From JBFLXB01 sp964570625 (GTDB lineage Bacteria > Nitrospirota > Nitrospiria > 2-01-FULL-66-17), in NCBI GenBank assembly GCA_964570625.1, contig CAZMYW010000005.1:6684-70683 (forward strand): a stretch of 64,000 nucleotides of DNA. Reading direction: 5' to 3'. Below, piece by piece: positions 16,257-26,384 of the stretch. Position numbers and translations under genes: made by a program. Every line of letters starts with the position of its first letter. Position 1 is the first letter of the stretch. Under the pieces are notes generated by a model, which saw nothing but the letters and a program-made list of their open reading frames with translations, was not told the origin of the DNA and did not search any database.

Positions 16257-19200
16257 ATGAGTAACCGCCTCGCCGCGCTGTACCGATTCATCAGCGGCGG
16301 GCGGCGCCCCAAAACCGAACAACCCTTACGCGGCGAAATCCTGAGCATCGAACGGCTCGAAGAGCGCGCCAAGGCGCTCGCCGCCAGTTTCACGCTCGCT
16401 CGTAATCCCCGCCGGCGGGCCCGGCGCTTCTTCCCCCAACTCGAAGACAACGCGCGGATCTTGCGCGACGCCTATCGGATTATGGCCGACGACGTCCACC
16501 GCGGCGAAATCGTGTCGCCCGCGGCGGAATGGCTGCTGGACAATTTCCACCTCGTCGAAGCCGAGATTCGCGGCATCCTCCACACCCTCCCGCGCGAGTA
16601 TTATCTCCAACTCCCGAAACTCGCCTCGCGCGAGCAGTCCGGAACGGCGCGCATCTACGCGATGTCTCTGGCACTGATTCGCCAGAGTGACGGCCGGTTG
16701 GATCGCCACCGCTTGATCCGCTTCGTGGTCGCGTATCAGACGGTCGCCCCTCTGACGATCGGCGAGCTCTGGGCTTGGCCCAACATGCTCAAGCTGGCAC
16801 TGATCGAAAATATTCGACGCCTCGCAGAGGATATGCTCGAAGCCCGAAGCGCTCGCGGCGCGGCCGACCGTTATGTGGCTCAGATCGACGCGGATCACGA
16901 CTATTCGGTCCTGCGACCGCTGCCCGCGGGGCTCGACACCGCGTTCGTCGTCCAATTGTTGCAACGGATCCGCGAATACGGCCCGGCGGTTTCGCCGCTT
17001 CGAGCGGCGGTGGACGCGCGCCTTCAGCAGCACGGAACGACCGCCGAAGACACCATCCGTACCGAACACGCCAGGCAAGCCACCGCCCAGGTCGCGATCG
17101 CCAACGCCATCACCAGCCTCCGCCTTTGTTCGACGCTGGACTGGGCCGACTACGTCGAACACGTCAGCCTCATCGAGCAGGTGCTTGAGCGCGACCCGGC
17201 CGGGGTGTACGGCACCATGGATTTCCTAAGCCGGGATCTCTACCGACACGCGGTGGAGGATCTGGCCGAGCCGACCGGCGAAGCCCAACTCCGCGTCGCG
17301 CTTCGCACCGTGGAAAGCTCCCGTCAGGCGGCCGAGAACGATCCCTCCGGGCGAGGCGCTCACGTCGGATACCATCTGATCGGCAAGGGTCGCGCCGAAC
17401 TCGAGACCGACGTAGAGTACCTTCCACGCTTGGCCGAGCGCGTCCGACGCGTCGTTTCCTTCTATGCCACCGAGATCTACCTGGGCTCCATCGCCCTCAT
17501 CACGGGGCTGCTGCTCGCCGGAGCCGCGTCCTACGCCGACCTGTCCGACGCGGCCGTCTGGATACAGGTGTGTGCGGCGCTGTGGCTCGTGTTGCCCGCC
17601 AGCGAGTTCGCGATCGCGCTGGTACAGCGGCTGGCGGCGCGGGTGGTGCCGCCACAGCGCCTCCCCCGCCTCGACTGCTCCGGCAGCGTTCCCGAACACG
17701 CGCGGACCATGGTGATCGTGCCCACGCTCCTGACCAGCGTGACCGGAGTAAACCAGCTGATGGAACACCTGGAGGTCCAGGCGCTCGGCAACCTCGACCC
17801 CCGCATCCACTTCGCAATCCTCAGCGACTTCGCCGACGCCACCGCCGCGGAAATGCCTGAAGACGAGAGCATTCTCGCCGCGGCGCGCGCTGGAATGAAC
17901 GCCCTCAACGCCCGGCACGGCGAGGGACGGAGCGATCGCTTCTACCTGTTTCATCGCGCGAGGCGATGGAACCCGGGAGAGGGCTTGTGGATGGGTTGGG
18001 AACGGAAGCGAGGCAAGATCGAAGAGTTCAACCGGTTGTTGCGCGGCGCGACCGACACCGGTTTTCGGGTTCAGTTCGGCGACTTGAGCATCCTGCCCGG
18101 CATCCGGTACTGCCTCACCTTGGACAGCGACACCCGCCTCCCGCGTGACGCCGCCAAGAAATTGATCGGTATCATCGCGCACCCGCTCAATCGTCCGCAC
18201 TTCGACCCCGCCTTGCGACGCGTCACCGAGGGGTACGGCATCCTGCAACCGCGCGTCAGCGTCACCATGGCGAGCGCCGCCGGATCACGATTCGCCAGGG
18301 TGTACGCGGGCCACACCGGGGTCGACCCCTATACCACTGCGGTGTCTGATACCTACCAGGATCTTTTCGGCGAGGGGTTGTATACCGGCAAGGGCCTGTA
18401 CGACGTGGATACGTTCATGGCCGCGCTGGACGGGAGGGTGCCCGAAAACGCCCTGCTCTCGCACGACCTGTTCGAGGGCCTGTACGCGCGGACCGCGCTG
18501 GTGACCGATGTGGAAGTGGTGGACGACTATCCGTCGAGCGTCCTCACTCACGCCCGGCGCCAGCATCGGTGGGTGCGGGGCGACTGGCAGATTCTGTTCT
18601 GGCTCTTTCCGTTCGTGCCCACTCGCCAAGGCCTGGAGCGCAACCGGTTGCCGTTGATCTCACGCTGGAAGATCTTCGACAACCTCCGCCGAAGCCTGGT
18701 CGCCCCGGCCACGGTCGCCTTCCTGGCCCTGGCGTGGACCCGCCTGCCGGGACATCCCGCGGTCTGGACCACGGCTGTCCTAGCCGCCCTCGCCTTCAGC
18801 CTCTACCCTCTGCTGCTCCGAATCATCTCCGGCCCCAGGAACCACCAGCAGTGGAGCGTCTTCCTGCGCGAAACCTGGGAGGACGTAGAGACCGCGACCG
18901 CGCAGGTGCTGCTCCAGGTCACGCTGCTCGCCTACCACACCTACGAGATGCTCCACGCGATCGTGCTCACCCTCGTCCGGTTGGTGATGACCCAGCGCCG
19001 GCTCCTGCAATGGGAAACCGCGGCCGCGGTCGCAGCCCGGGCAGCCGGTCTCGCGCGCAGGGTCCGGGTTCTTTCGTTCGCCGGGTCGATGATCGCCAGT
19101 CCCGTCATCGCCGCGGTGATCCTGGTGGCGATTGTCGCGTTGCGCCCTTCCTCCATGCTGGTGGCCGCCCCACTGCTGGTCCTCTGGACGGCCGCGCCGT

Positions 19201-22200
19201 TCGTCGCGTACTGGTTGAGCCGCCTGGTCGCACCACGCCGCGTGGACCTTGCCCCGGAGGACCGGCTGTTCCTGCGGCTCATCGCGCGCCGCACGTGGCG
19301 GTATTTCGACACGTTCATGGGCGCCGAAGATCACGGTCTGCCCGCCGACAACATCCAGGAAACACCGGATCTCACAGTGGCCCACCGGACCTCGCCCACG
19401 AACATCGGGCTGGGCCTGCTGTCGACTCTCGCCGCCCACGACCTCGGCTACCTCCGCACCCCTGAGCTGCTCGATCGAATCGACCTGACGATGACCACCC
19501 TGGAGGGACTCGAGCGATGGGAAGGTCACCTCTTGAATTGGTACGATACCAGGAGCCTGACCCCCCTCTCTCCACGCTACGTTTCAACCGTGGACAGCGG
19601 CAACCTCGCGGGCGCGCTCCTCACGTTGGCCGGTGGCTTACGCCAATTGGCGCGAGAACCGCAAACGCCGAACCAGATCATGACGGGTCTGGCCGACACC
19701 ACCACGCTCCTCCGGATTTCATTGGACGCGGTCGCGGGCGCTCCTCCCCCAATGGGCGACCGACTGGCTGGACTCTCGGTGGAGACACAATCGGTGCAGC
19801 AACTCCTGACGACGCCCGAGGACGCGACGCAGCAACTCGAGCAACTCGATCGGTTGGTCCCCTCGTTCCGCGCAGCAATCGACCGGCTCGCCATCGGACC
19901 CGACGCCTCTCACGCGGAGCGCGAAGTGGCCTATTGGGCCCAGGCCGTGGCCCGCGCCATGTCCAGCGACCCTTCGGCGCCGGCCCTCGCTTCCTCCGGG
20001 GGCCCTGCTGCCGAGCCCGCTGCATGGAACGTGTCGTTATATCAGCTCGCGGATCGCGCGGTCGCGTGCGTGGACGGGATGAAATTCGGCCTCTTGTACG
20101 ACGCTCAACGGAAGATCTTCTCGATCGGTTACCGTCTCGCCGACACCGACGGGCCCGGCCGGTTGGACCTCTCCTATTATGATCTGCTCGCCTCGGAAGC
20201 CCGCCTCGCCAGCTTCATCGCGATCGCCAAGGGTGATGTCCCCGAAACCCACTGGTTTCACCTCGGGCGCCTGGTTACCAGCGTGGACGGAGCCCCCACC
20301 CTGCTCTCCTGGAGCGCCACGCTATTCGAATACCTGATGCCGCTGCTGATGATGCGACGGTATCCCGAGACCCTGTTGGATCAGTCGTGCCGGATGGCGG
20401 TACGCCGTCAGATCGACTACGCGAGCCAACAGGGCGTGCCGTGGGGCATCTCGGAGTCCGCGTTCAACCTCGTCGACGCGCACGGCACCTATCAATACAA
20501 AGCGTTCGGCGTGCCCGGATTGGGGTTAAAGCGGGGGCTCGGCGACGATCTGGTGGTCGCGCCGTACGCCACCGCCCTCGCCGTCATGGTGGACCCGAAG
20601 GAGGCGATTCAGAACCTGCAACGGCTCTCCGAACGCGGGCTGGATGGACCGTACGGCTACTACGACGCCATCGACTTCACCCCCCGCCGGACCGACGAGG
20701 CCGATCCCCAACCAGGGCCCCGACCGCACGGCCCGCACGGTGTGGTCGTGCAGGCATACCTCGCGCACCACCAGGGCATGACCCTGGTCGCCCTGGCCAA
20801 TACCCTTCTGGGGTCTCCGATGGTGGAGCGATTCCACGCCGACCCGCGGGTGCAGGCCACCGAGTTGCTGCTCCAGGAGCGCGTGCCGCGCCACCTGCCG
20901 ATCACCCGACCCCGACCGGCCGAGGAAACGCGGGTCGCGGCCCCGGTGCCGCCCCAGGCAGTGCGCCGGTTCCGGTCGCCTCACACGTTGTACCCTCACG
21001 CGCACTTTCTCTCCAACGGCAACTACACCGTGATCATCACCAACGCGGGAGGGGGCGCCAGCCTCTGCCGCGGCCGCGCGGTCACGCGGTATCGCGAGGA
21101 TCCGACCCGCGACCTGGGGAGCCAGTTCATCTATCTTCGCGACGTTCGCAGCGGGTCGGTGTGGTCCGCGACCGCTCACCCGATGGGCGGCGCGCCCGAC
21201 AACTACCTCGCCACGTTCTTGGCGGAGAAGGCGGTGTTCCACCGCCGCGACGATGAGATCGAGACGCAGGTCGATATCGCGGTGTCGGCGGAGGACGACG
21301 TCGAGGTCCGACGCCTCTCGGTCACCAATCGCAGCGACCGCCCGCGCGAACTCGAAGTGACGAGCTACGCGGAGATCGTGCTGGCGCCGCCCGCCGACGA
21401 TCTGGTTCACCCGACCTTCAGCAACCTGTTCGTGGAGACCGAATACCTCCCCGAGAGCGCCGCCCTGCTGTGCGCCCGTCGCACGCGGGCCAGCGACGAA
21501 TCAGGCGCGTGGGCAGTGCACGTCCTCGGCGTGGAAGCACGCATGCAGGGACCGGTCGAGTGGGAGAGCGATCGGGCTCGCTTCCTCGGACGCGGTCGCG
21601 GTCCCGACAACCCGATCGCGCTCGATGGACGAGCCCTCTCCGGCACCACCGGCGCGGTACTCGATCCCATCGTGAGCCTCAGGACGCGCATCCGCCTCGC
21701 CCCCGGCGGCTTCGTGCGCCTCTCGTTCGCCACCGGGATGGCCGGGAGCCGCGACGCCGCGCTGGTCCTGGCTCAGAAGTACCACGACCCCAGCGCGCAA
21801 GGCCGGACCTTCGCGCTCGCGTTCACCCACGCGCAGATCCGCCTGCGGCACCTGGGCATCTCCAGCGACGAAGCCCAACTCTTCGATCGCTTGGCCTCCC
21901 GCGTGTTCTACACCGACGGCTCGCTGCGCGCGGCCCCAGAGGTGTTGGCACGCAACGTCCTGGACCAGGCCGGGCTCTGGGCCCACGGAATCTCCGGTGA
22001 CCTTCCGATTCTGCTGGTGCGGGTGGTCGACCAAGACGATCTGCCCCTCGTCCGCCAAGTCTTGCAGGCCCAGGAGTATTGGCGAATGAAGGGACTGAGC
22101 GCGGACGTCGTGATCGTCAACGAGCATCCGGTCAGTTACTTGAACGAAATGCACGCCGCGCTGGTTGCGCTCCTGGAAAGCGGTCCGTGGGCAGCGTGGA

Positions 22201-24854
22201 AACACCGTCCGGGCGGCATCTACCTCCTGCGCGGCGACGGCATGGCCGAGGCCGAGCGTCTCCTGCTCGCGGGCGTGGCCCGGGCGATCGTCAGCGGGGA
22301 CCGCGGGGCCCTGGCCACGCAACTGGATCGACCCTATCCCGAACCGCAATGGCGGGACGCCTTCGAACCCGCCGGGGCCGAGCAACTCATCCTGACCCGT
22401 CCCGAATCGCCCGTCGAGGTCCCCCCTCTCACCCTCGCCAACGGGCTCGGCGGATTCGCCGACCATGGACGGGACTACGTCATCGTTCTCGAAGGAGATC
22501 GCCAGACGCCGCTGCCATGGGTCAACGTCATCGCCAATCCTCGCTTTGGCACGGTGATCACGGCGTCAGGGTCCGCCTATACCTGGGCGGAGAACAGCCG
22601 CGAAAATCGTCTGACGCCCTTTGCGAATGACCCGATCAGCGATCCGACCGGTGAAGCCATCTTCCTGCGGGACGAGGACGCGGGTCACGTCTGGTCGGTC
22701 ACGCCGGGCCCCATGCGGCGACACCGTGACAGCCCGCGTTTCGTCATCCGCCACTCGGCCGGGGTCTCGACATTTACCCACGCCGATCACGGTCTGGTCC
22801 AGAAGCTTGCGGTGTTCGTCGCGGCGGAAGACCCCGTCAAAATTTCGGTACTGACCGTGACCAATGCCAGCGAGCACACCCGACGGTTGAGCGCGTTCGC
22901 CTACAACGAATGGGTGCTGGGGCCACCCAGCGCCGCGGACCGTCGTCACGTGGTGACGGAGTTCGACGTGGTCACCGCGGCGGTGCTGGCGCGGAACCCC
23001 TATCACCCGGAGTTCGCGGGCCGGGTCGCGTTCGCCTACGCCGCTGACGGTCTGGCCTCGGCCACCGGTGACCGCATGGAGTTCGTGGGCCGCAACGGGT
23101 CGCTGTCGCACCCCGCGGCGCTCGACCGTGAGGCGCTCTCCGGACGATTCGGCGCCGGCTTCGATCCCTGCGCCGCGTTGCACGTGGCCATGACCCTCGC
23201 GGCCGGCGAGACCCGTTCCCTGGTGTTCCTTCACGGTCAGGGAAAGGATCTGGATCAGGTGCGAGACCTTGTCCACCGCTTCGGTCACGCGACCGGCGCG
23301 CAAGCAGCCCTCGACGCGGTGCGTCGGTCCTGGGACGAGATGCTCGACACCATACACGTGCAGACCCCCGACAACTCGTTCGACCTGCTCTGGAACCGAT
23401 GGCTGCTCTATCAAAATATCAGTTGTCGCCTGTGGGCGCGATCGGCCTACGCCCAGCCAGGAGGCGCCTACGGATTTCGCGATCAGCTCCAGGACGTCAT
23501 GGCGCTCGCGTGGGCCCGCCCCGATCTCTTTCGCGAGCACCTGCTCCGAGCCGCGAGCCGCCAATTCCTCGAGGGCGACGTGCAACACTGGTGGCACGAG
23601 CCTAGCGGACGCGGCACCCGCACCCGGTGTTCGGACGACCTGCTCTGGTTGCCCTACGCGGTCGCCCACTACGTGGAGACGACCGAAGACAACACCGTGC
23701 TCGATGACGTCGTTCCCTTTCTGACCGCTCCGTTGCTGGCGCCCGGAGAGCAGGAGGTGTACGTCCAACCCCAGATATCGGACGAGTCCGCGTCGCTGTT
23801 CGAGCACTGCGTGCGAGCGATCGACAAGGGCCTCACCATCGGCAGCCACGGCCTCCCCCTGATCGGCAGCGGGGATTGGAACGACGGCATGAACCGGATC
23901 GGCTATCAGGGACGCGGCGAGAGCGTGTGGCTGGGATGGTTCCTCCACGCTGTCCTGACCCGGTTCGCGTCGGTGTGCGAGATCCGCGGCGACATGGAAC
24001 GCTCCGCCCGGTACCGGCACGAGGCGATCCGATTGGCGAGCATACTCGAACTCGCGTGGGACGGCGATTGGTACCGCCGCGCCTACTTCGACAACGGCGC
24101 ACCCGTGGGCTCGGAGCAGAGCGACGAGTGCAAGATCGATTCGATCGCGCAGTCCTGGGCGGTGCTCTCGGGCGCCGCGCCCCTCCATCGCGCCGAACGC
24201 GCCATGGACGCGGTGCGCGCGCATCTCGTGCAACGGGGCGCCCGCGTGGTGCTGTTGTTTGCGCCGCCGTTCGACCGCTCGCCCCGGGATCCCGGTTACA
24301 TCAAGGGGTATCTGCCGGGAATTCGGGAAAACGGCGGGCAATACACCCACGCCGCGCTCTGGACCGTGATGGCGGTGGCGCGGCTGGGTAGCGGGGATGA
24401 AGCCGTGGAACTGTTGCACATGCTGAACCCGATCAACCATGCGCGCACACCCGCAGACGTCAAGCGCTACAAGGCCGAGCCCTACGCAGTGGCTGCCGAC
24501 GTCTACGCCCACCCGGCCCACGCCGGACGAGGCGGATGGACCTGGTATACGGGCTCGGCCGGGTGGATGTACCGCGCCGGCCTGGAAAGCATCCTGGGCC
24601 TAAAACGGAAGGGCACCCATTTCGAAATGGCCCCCTGCATCCCCACGGCCTGGCCCGAGTATTCGTTGGTCTGGAGGGTCGATGGGACGCGGGGCACCCG
24701 GTACGAAATCACGGTCCTCAACCCCAAACGTCGCTGCCGCGGAATCTCGGAGGCTGAACTCGACGGCGCGCCGGTGAACCCCGCGGAGATTCCGCTGATC
24801 TTGGACGGCAACACCCACCGGGTGCGAGTGGTGTTAGGAGACAGTACCTCGTAA
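16257..24854 (+). CDS. ndvB: Cyclic beta-1,2-glucan synthase (GT84-GH94)
   Basis: A 2865-residue inner-membrane enzyme. The GT84-type glycosyltransferase (ILSDFADA, TLDSDTRLPR, LSHDLFEG, RQHRWVRGDWQ) occupies about 490-800, flanked by membrane helices (near 405-440, 820-860, 930-990). The glucoamylase-like domain follows (SWSATLFEYLMPLLMM, GISESAFN, AYLAHHQGMTL). The C-terminal half holds GH94 phosphorylase-like domains with GDWNDGM near 2539-2545. In Rhizobiales and others it makes periplasmic cyclic glucans for osmotic adaptation by self-glucosylation and cyclisation. The length is normal. No Shine-Dalgarno sequence precedes the ATG. Confidence 0.92.
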   Translation: MSNRLAALYRFISGGRRPKTEQPLRGEILSIERLEERAKALAASFTLARNPRRRARRFFPQLEDNARILRDAYRIMADDVHRGEIVSPAAEWLLDNFHLVEAEIRGILHTLPREYYLQLPKLASREQSGTARIYAMSLALIRQSDGRLDRHRLIRFVVAYQTVAPLTIGELWAWPNMLKLALIENIRRLAEDMLEARSARGAADRYVAQIDADHDYSVLRPLPAGLDTAFVVQLLQRIREYGPAVSPLRAAVDARLQQHGTTAEDTIRTEHARQATAQVAIANAITSLRLCSTLDWADYVEHVSLIEQVLERDPAGVYGTMDFLSRDLYRHAVEDLAEPTGEAQLRVALRTVESSRQAAENDPSGRGAHVGYHLIGKGRAELETDVEYLPRLAERVRRVVSFYATEIYLGSIALITGLLLAGAASYADLSDAAVWIQVCAALWLVLPASEFAIALVQRLAARVVPPQRLPRLDCSGSVPEHARTMVIVPTLLTSVTGVNQLMEHLEVQALGNLDPRIHFAILSDFADATAAEMPEDESILAAARAGMNALNARHGEGRSDRFYLFHRARRWNPGEGLWMGWERKRGKIEEFNRLLRGATDTGFRVQFGDLSILPGIRYCLTLDSDTRLPRDAAKKLIGIIAHPLNRPHFDPALRRVTEGYGILQPRVSVTMASAAGSRFARVYAGHTGVDPYTTAVSDTYQDLFGEGLYTGKGLYDVDTFMAALDGRVPENALLSHDLFEGLYARTALVTDVEVVDDYPSSVLTHARRQHRWVRGDWQILFWLFPFVPTRQGLERNRLPLISRWKIFDNLRRSLVAPATVAFLALAWTRLPGHPAVWTTAVLAALAFSLYPLLLRIISGPRNHQQWSVFLRETWEDVETATAQVLLQVTLLAYHTYEMLHAIVLTLVRLVMTQRRLLQWETAAAVAARAAGLARRVRVLSFAGSMIASPVIAAVILVAIVALRPSSMLVAAPLLVLWTAAPFVAYWLSRLVAPRRVDLAPEDRLFLRLIARRTWRYFDTFMGAEDHGLPADNIQETPDLTVAHRTSPTNIGLGLLSTLAAHDLGYLRTPELLDRIDLTMTTLEGLERWEGHLLNWYDTRSLTPLSPRYVSTVDSGNLAGALLTLAGGLRQLAREPQTPNQIMTGLADTTTLLRISLDAVAGAPPPMGDRLAGLSVETQSVQQLLTTPEDATQQLEQLDRLVPSFRAAIDRLAIGPDASHAEREVAYWAQAVARAMSSDPSAPALASSGGPAAEPAAWNVSLYQLADRAVACVDGMKFGLLYDAQRKIFSIGYRLADTDGPGRLDLSYYDLLASEARLASFIAIAKGDVPETHWFHLGRLVTSVDGAPTLLSWSATLFEYLMPLLMMRRYPETLLDQSCRMAVRRQIDYASQQGVPWGISESAFNLVDAHGTYQYKAFGVPGLGLKRGLGDDLVVAPYATALAVMVDPKEAIQNLQRLSERGLDGPYGYYDAIDFTPRRTDEADPQPGPRPHGPHGVVVQAYLAHHQGMTLVALANTLLGSPMVERFHADPRVQATELLLQERVPRHLPITRPRPAEETRVAAPVPPQAVRRFRSPHTLYPHAHFLSNGNYTVIITNAGGGASLCRGRAVTRYREDPTRDLGSQFIYLRDVRSGSVWSATAHPMGGAPDNYLATFLAEKAVFHRRDDEIETQVDIAVSAEDDVEVRRLSVTNRSDRPRELEVTSYAEIVLAPPADDLVHPTFSNLFVETEYLPESAALLCARRTRASDESGAWAVHVLGVEARMQGPVEWESDRARFLGRGRGPDNPIALDGRALSGTTGAVLDPIVSLRTRIRLAPGGFVRLSFATGMAGSRDAALVLAQKYHDPSAQGRTFALAFTHAQIRLRHLGISSDEAQLFDRLASRVFYTDGSLRAAPEVLARNVLDQAGLWAHGISGDLPILLVRVVDQDDLPLVRQVLQAQEYWRMKGLSADVVIVNEHPVSYLNEMHAALVALLESGPWAAWKHRPGGIYLLRGDGMAEAERLLLAGVARAIVSGDRGALATQLDRPYPEPQWRDAFEPAGAEQLILTRPESPVEVPPLTLANGLGGFADHGRDYVIVLEGDRQTPLPWVNVIANPRFGTVITASGSAYTWAENSRENRLTPFANDPISDPTGEAIFLRDEDAGHVWSVTPGPMRRHRDSPRFVIRHSAGVSTFTHADHGLVQKLAVFVAAEDPVKISVLTVTNASEHTRRLSAFAYNEWVLGPPSAADRRHVVTEFDVVTAAVLARNPYHPEFAGRVAFAYAADGLASATGDRMEFVGRNGSLSHPAALDREALSGRFGAGFDPCAALHVAMTLAAGETRSLVFLHGQGKDLDQVRDLVHRFGHATGAQAALDAVRRSWDEMLDTIHVQTPDNSFDLLWNRWLLYQNISCRLWARSAYAQPGGAYGFRDQLQDVMALAWARPDLFREHLLRAASRQFLEGDVQHWWHEPSGRGTRTRCSDDLLWLPYAVAHYVETTEDNTVLDDVVPFLTAPLLAPGEQEVYVQPQISDESASLFEHCVRAIDKGLTIGSHGLPLIGSGDWNDGMNRIGYQGRGESVWLGWFLHAVLTRFASVCEIRGDMERSARYRHEAIRLASILELAWDGDWYRRAYFDNGAPVGSEQSDECKIDSIAQSWAVLSGAAPLHRAERAMDAVRAHLVQRGARVVLLFAPPFDRSPRDPGYIKGYLPGIRENGGQYTHAALWTVMAVARLGSGDEAVELLHMLNPINHARTPADVKRYKAEPYAVAADVYAHPAHAGRGGWTWYTGSAGWMYRAGLESILGLKRKGTHFEMAPCIPTAWPEYSLVWRVDGTRGTRYEITVLNPKRRCRGISEAELDGAPVNPAEIPLILDGNTHRVRVVLGDSTS

Positions 24855-24901
24855 TCGTTCTGAGAAAACCTCGTAAGAGTGCGAGTTCTCCCGCGGAGGC
24901 C
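24845..24901 (+). repeat. Intact partner of the repeat at 15261-15317
   Basis: Covers the last codons and stop of ndvB and the start of the ndvB-ompA intergenic region. Confidence 0.85.
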
Positions 24902-24963
24902 CCTAGTGTTACAACTCCTCAATCTACGTTCAGGACGGAGAAGGTACACAGGAGGACAGACCC

Positions 24964-25737
24964 ATGCTCAGACACCTTCGCATCGGCATTGCCGTCATCG
25001 CGGTGGGGCTCATCACCACCGGGTGCGTCAGCTCCGGCAAGTTTAAGAAGATGGAGGCGCAGAAGGACAGTGAGATCGCGGCCCTGAAGAAACAGAAATC
25101 CGATTTGGACGGCCAGAAGCAGGCACTGGAGAAACAAAAGGGCACCTTGGAGCAGAGCAAAACAGAACTGGAGCAAAACAAGGCGGCGATGGAAGAGCAA
25201 CTCGGGTCCCTGCAACAGGAGAAGACGGCGCTGGCCGCAGCCAGCCAACAGCAGCAACAGCAGTACGACGCGCTGGTGAAGGGGCTGTCGAGTGAAGTGG
25301 AGAAGGGCCAACTCCAGGTGCGGCAGTATCAGAACATGCTGTCGGTGGACCTGGCGGAGCAGATCTTTTTCGACTCCGGCCGGGCGACCCTGAAGTCCGG
25401 CGGCAAGGATGTCCTGAAAAAGGTGGGAGAGGCCCTGAAAGGGTATGAGAACAAGATCATCCGAGTCGTGGGCCATACGGACAACGTACCGTTGGCCAAG
25501 TCCCTGCAGGCCACGTTCCCGACGAACTGGGACCTGTCGGTCGCCAGGGCCACCAATGTCGTTCGTTTCCTGCAAGAGGTCGGAGTCCCACCCGAACGCA
25601 TGGTCCCGTCCGGGAGGAGTGAATTCGATCCCGTGGCTCCGAACGATACGCCGGAGGGACGCCAGAAGAACCGCCGGATCGAGATCATGCTGATCGACAA
25701 GAGCTTGGTGAGCGAAATGTCCCGGCCAGCCAACTGA
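24964..25737 (+). CDS. OmpA-like lipoprotein with coiled-coil stalk
   Basis: 257 residues. The signal peptide ends in a lipobox-like TTGC with cysteine 21 (the -3 residue is T rather than L, so lipidation is likely but not certain). A highly charged heptad stalk spans about 28-105. The OmpA/MotB peptidoglycan-binding domain (IFFDSGRATL, VVGHTDNVPL, LSVARATNVVRFL, RRIEIMLI) covers the rest. It should anchor a membrane lipoprotein to peptidoglycan. A good GGAGG lies upstream of the ATG. Its 3' part also occurs as a pseudogene at 15319-15519. A perfect 38-bp palindrome follows five bases after the TGA. Confidence 0.9.
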   Translation: MLRHLRIGIAVIAVGLITTGCVSSGKFKKMEAQKDSEIAALKKQKSDLDGQKQALEKQKGTLEQSKTELEQNKAAMEEQLGSLQQEKTALAAASQQQQQQYDALVKGLSSEVEKGQLQVRQYQNMLSVDLAEQIFFDSGRATLKSGGKDVLKKVGEALKGYENKIIRVVGHTDNVPLAKSLQATFPTNWDLSVARATNVVRFLQEVGVPPERMVPSGRSEFDPVAPNDTPEGRQKNRRIEIMLIDKSLVSEMSRPAN

Positions 25738-25741
25738 GGTC

Positions 25742-25779
25742 CGCTCATCCCGGGTGTGACGTCACACCCGGGATGAGCG
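25742..25779. terminator. 38-bp perfect palindrome between convergent genes
   Basis: Two 19-base arms with no loop, centred between 25760 and 25761 (arm CGCTCATCCCGGGTGTGAC). It lies five bases after the ompA stop and contains the stop codon and last codons of the opposite-strand gene (25762). Probably a bidirectional transcript-ending hairpin; no U-tract is present, so it could act as a 3' stability hairpin instead. Confidence 0.6.
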
Positions 25780-26340
25780 TTCGACCATGTCTTGAGTATC
25801 TTGGCGATCCTCGCGCGAGGACAGCCACCGCCACACCAACCAGCCCCACACCCCGATCATCCCCAGCCACCCCACGCCCGCCACAACGCCGGCGATGGCG
25901 GTGTCGGAGGACAACACGCCCCACCGCATGAAGATGGCGGTCCAATCGTGCTCCCCGCCTCCCAGCAATGGCAATACCTGCGCCCGGGCGTCAGCCATGT
26001 AGCGCGAAATGTTCAAGTAGTTCTCGAAGAACCAAAATCCCGTCACCGCGCAGCCCACGGCTTCGCGTCTCGCCCAGAACGCCGCTGCGATCCCGGCTGG
26101 AATCGCAAGCTGGCCCAGCGTGCCGCCATACAATCCCAAGGTCGATCCCAGGAGGCTGAAAATCGGATGCCCGGCTTCGTGAAACACGAGATTTGCATCA
26201 TCAATGATGCGCACCCAGCCATCGTCTGCGGTCTTGATGAGATACATAGTCCAGGCAAACCCGAGCGACGCCAGCGCCAGGTGCCAATACACCACCGGTC
26301 GCCAAGGCTCCTGAGACAACTCGCACAAACGCTTGAACAC
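25762..26340 (-). CDS. Membrane protein with HEAGH zinc-site motif
   Basis: 192 residues with four or five hydrophobic helices. After the first helix comes NLVFHEAGHPIFSLLG, an HExxH motif at the start of a helix as in M50-type intramembrane metalloproteases. A recognisable second zinc ligand motif such as NPDG is not visible, so protease activity is uncertain. The C-terminal helix (IAGVVAGVGWLGMIGVWGWLVW) is followed by a charged tail. The start is GTG 26340 with GGAGG directly upstream. The last codons lie in the 38-bp palindrome shared with ompA. Confidence 0.6.
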   Translation of the reverse strand: MFKRLCELSQEPWRPVVYWHLALASLGFAWTMYLIKTADDGWVRIIDDANLVFHEAGHPIFSLLGSTLGLYGGTLGQLAIPAGIAAAFWARREAVGCAVTGFWFFENYLNISRYMADARAQVLPLLGGGEHDWTAIFMRWGVLSSDTAIAGVVAGVGWLGMIGVWGWLVWRWLSSREDRQDTQDMVERSSRV

Positions 26341-26384
26341 GCTCCTCCCCTGGAACTACACCGAGCTGGGGCGTCGATTTTCGA

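Noticed and set aside
16214..16260. Possible leaderless CTG micro-ORF overlapping the ndvB ATG (ATGA)
   Set aside because: The layout resembles 266-308, but the -10 (TATAGC) is poor, there is no -35, and CTG initiation is rare.
22566..24521. 651-codon open frame on the minus strand
   Set aside because: It is antisense to the GH94 part of ndvB, has no recognisable motif and is explained by high GC at third positions.
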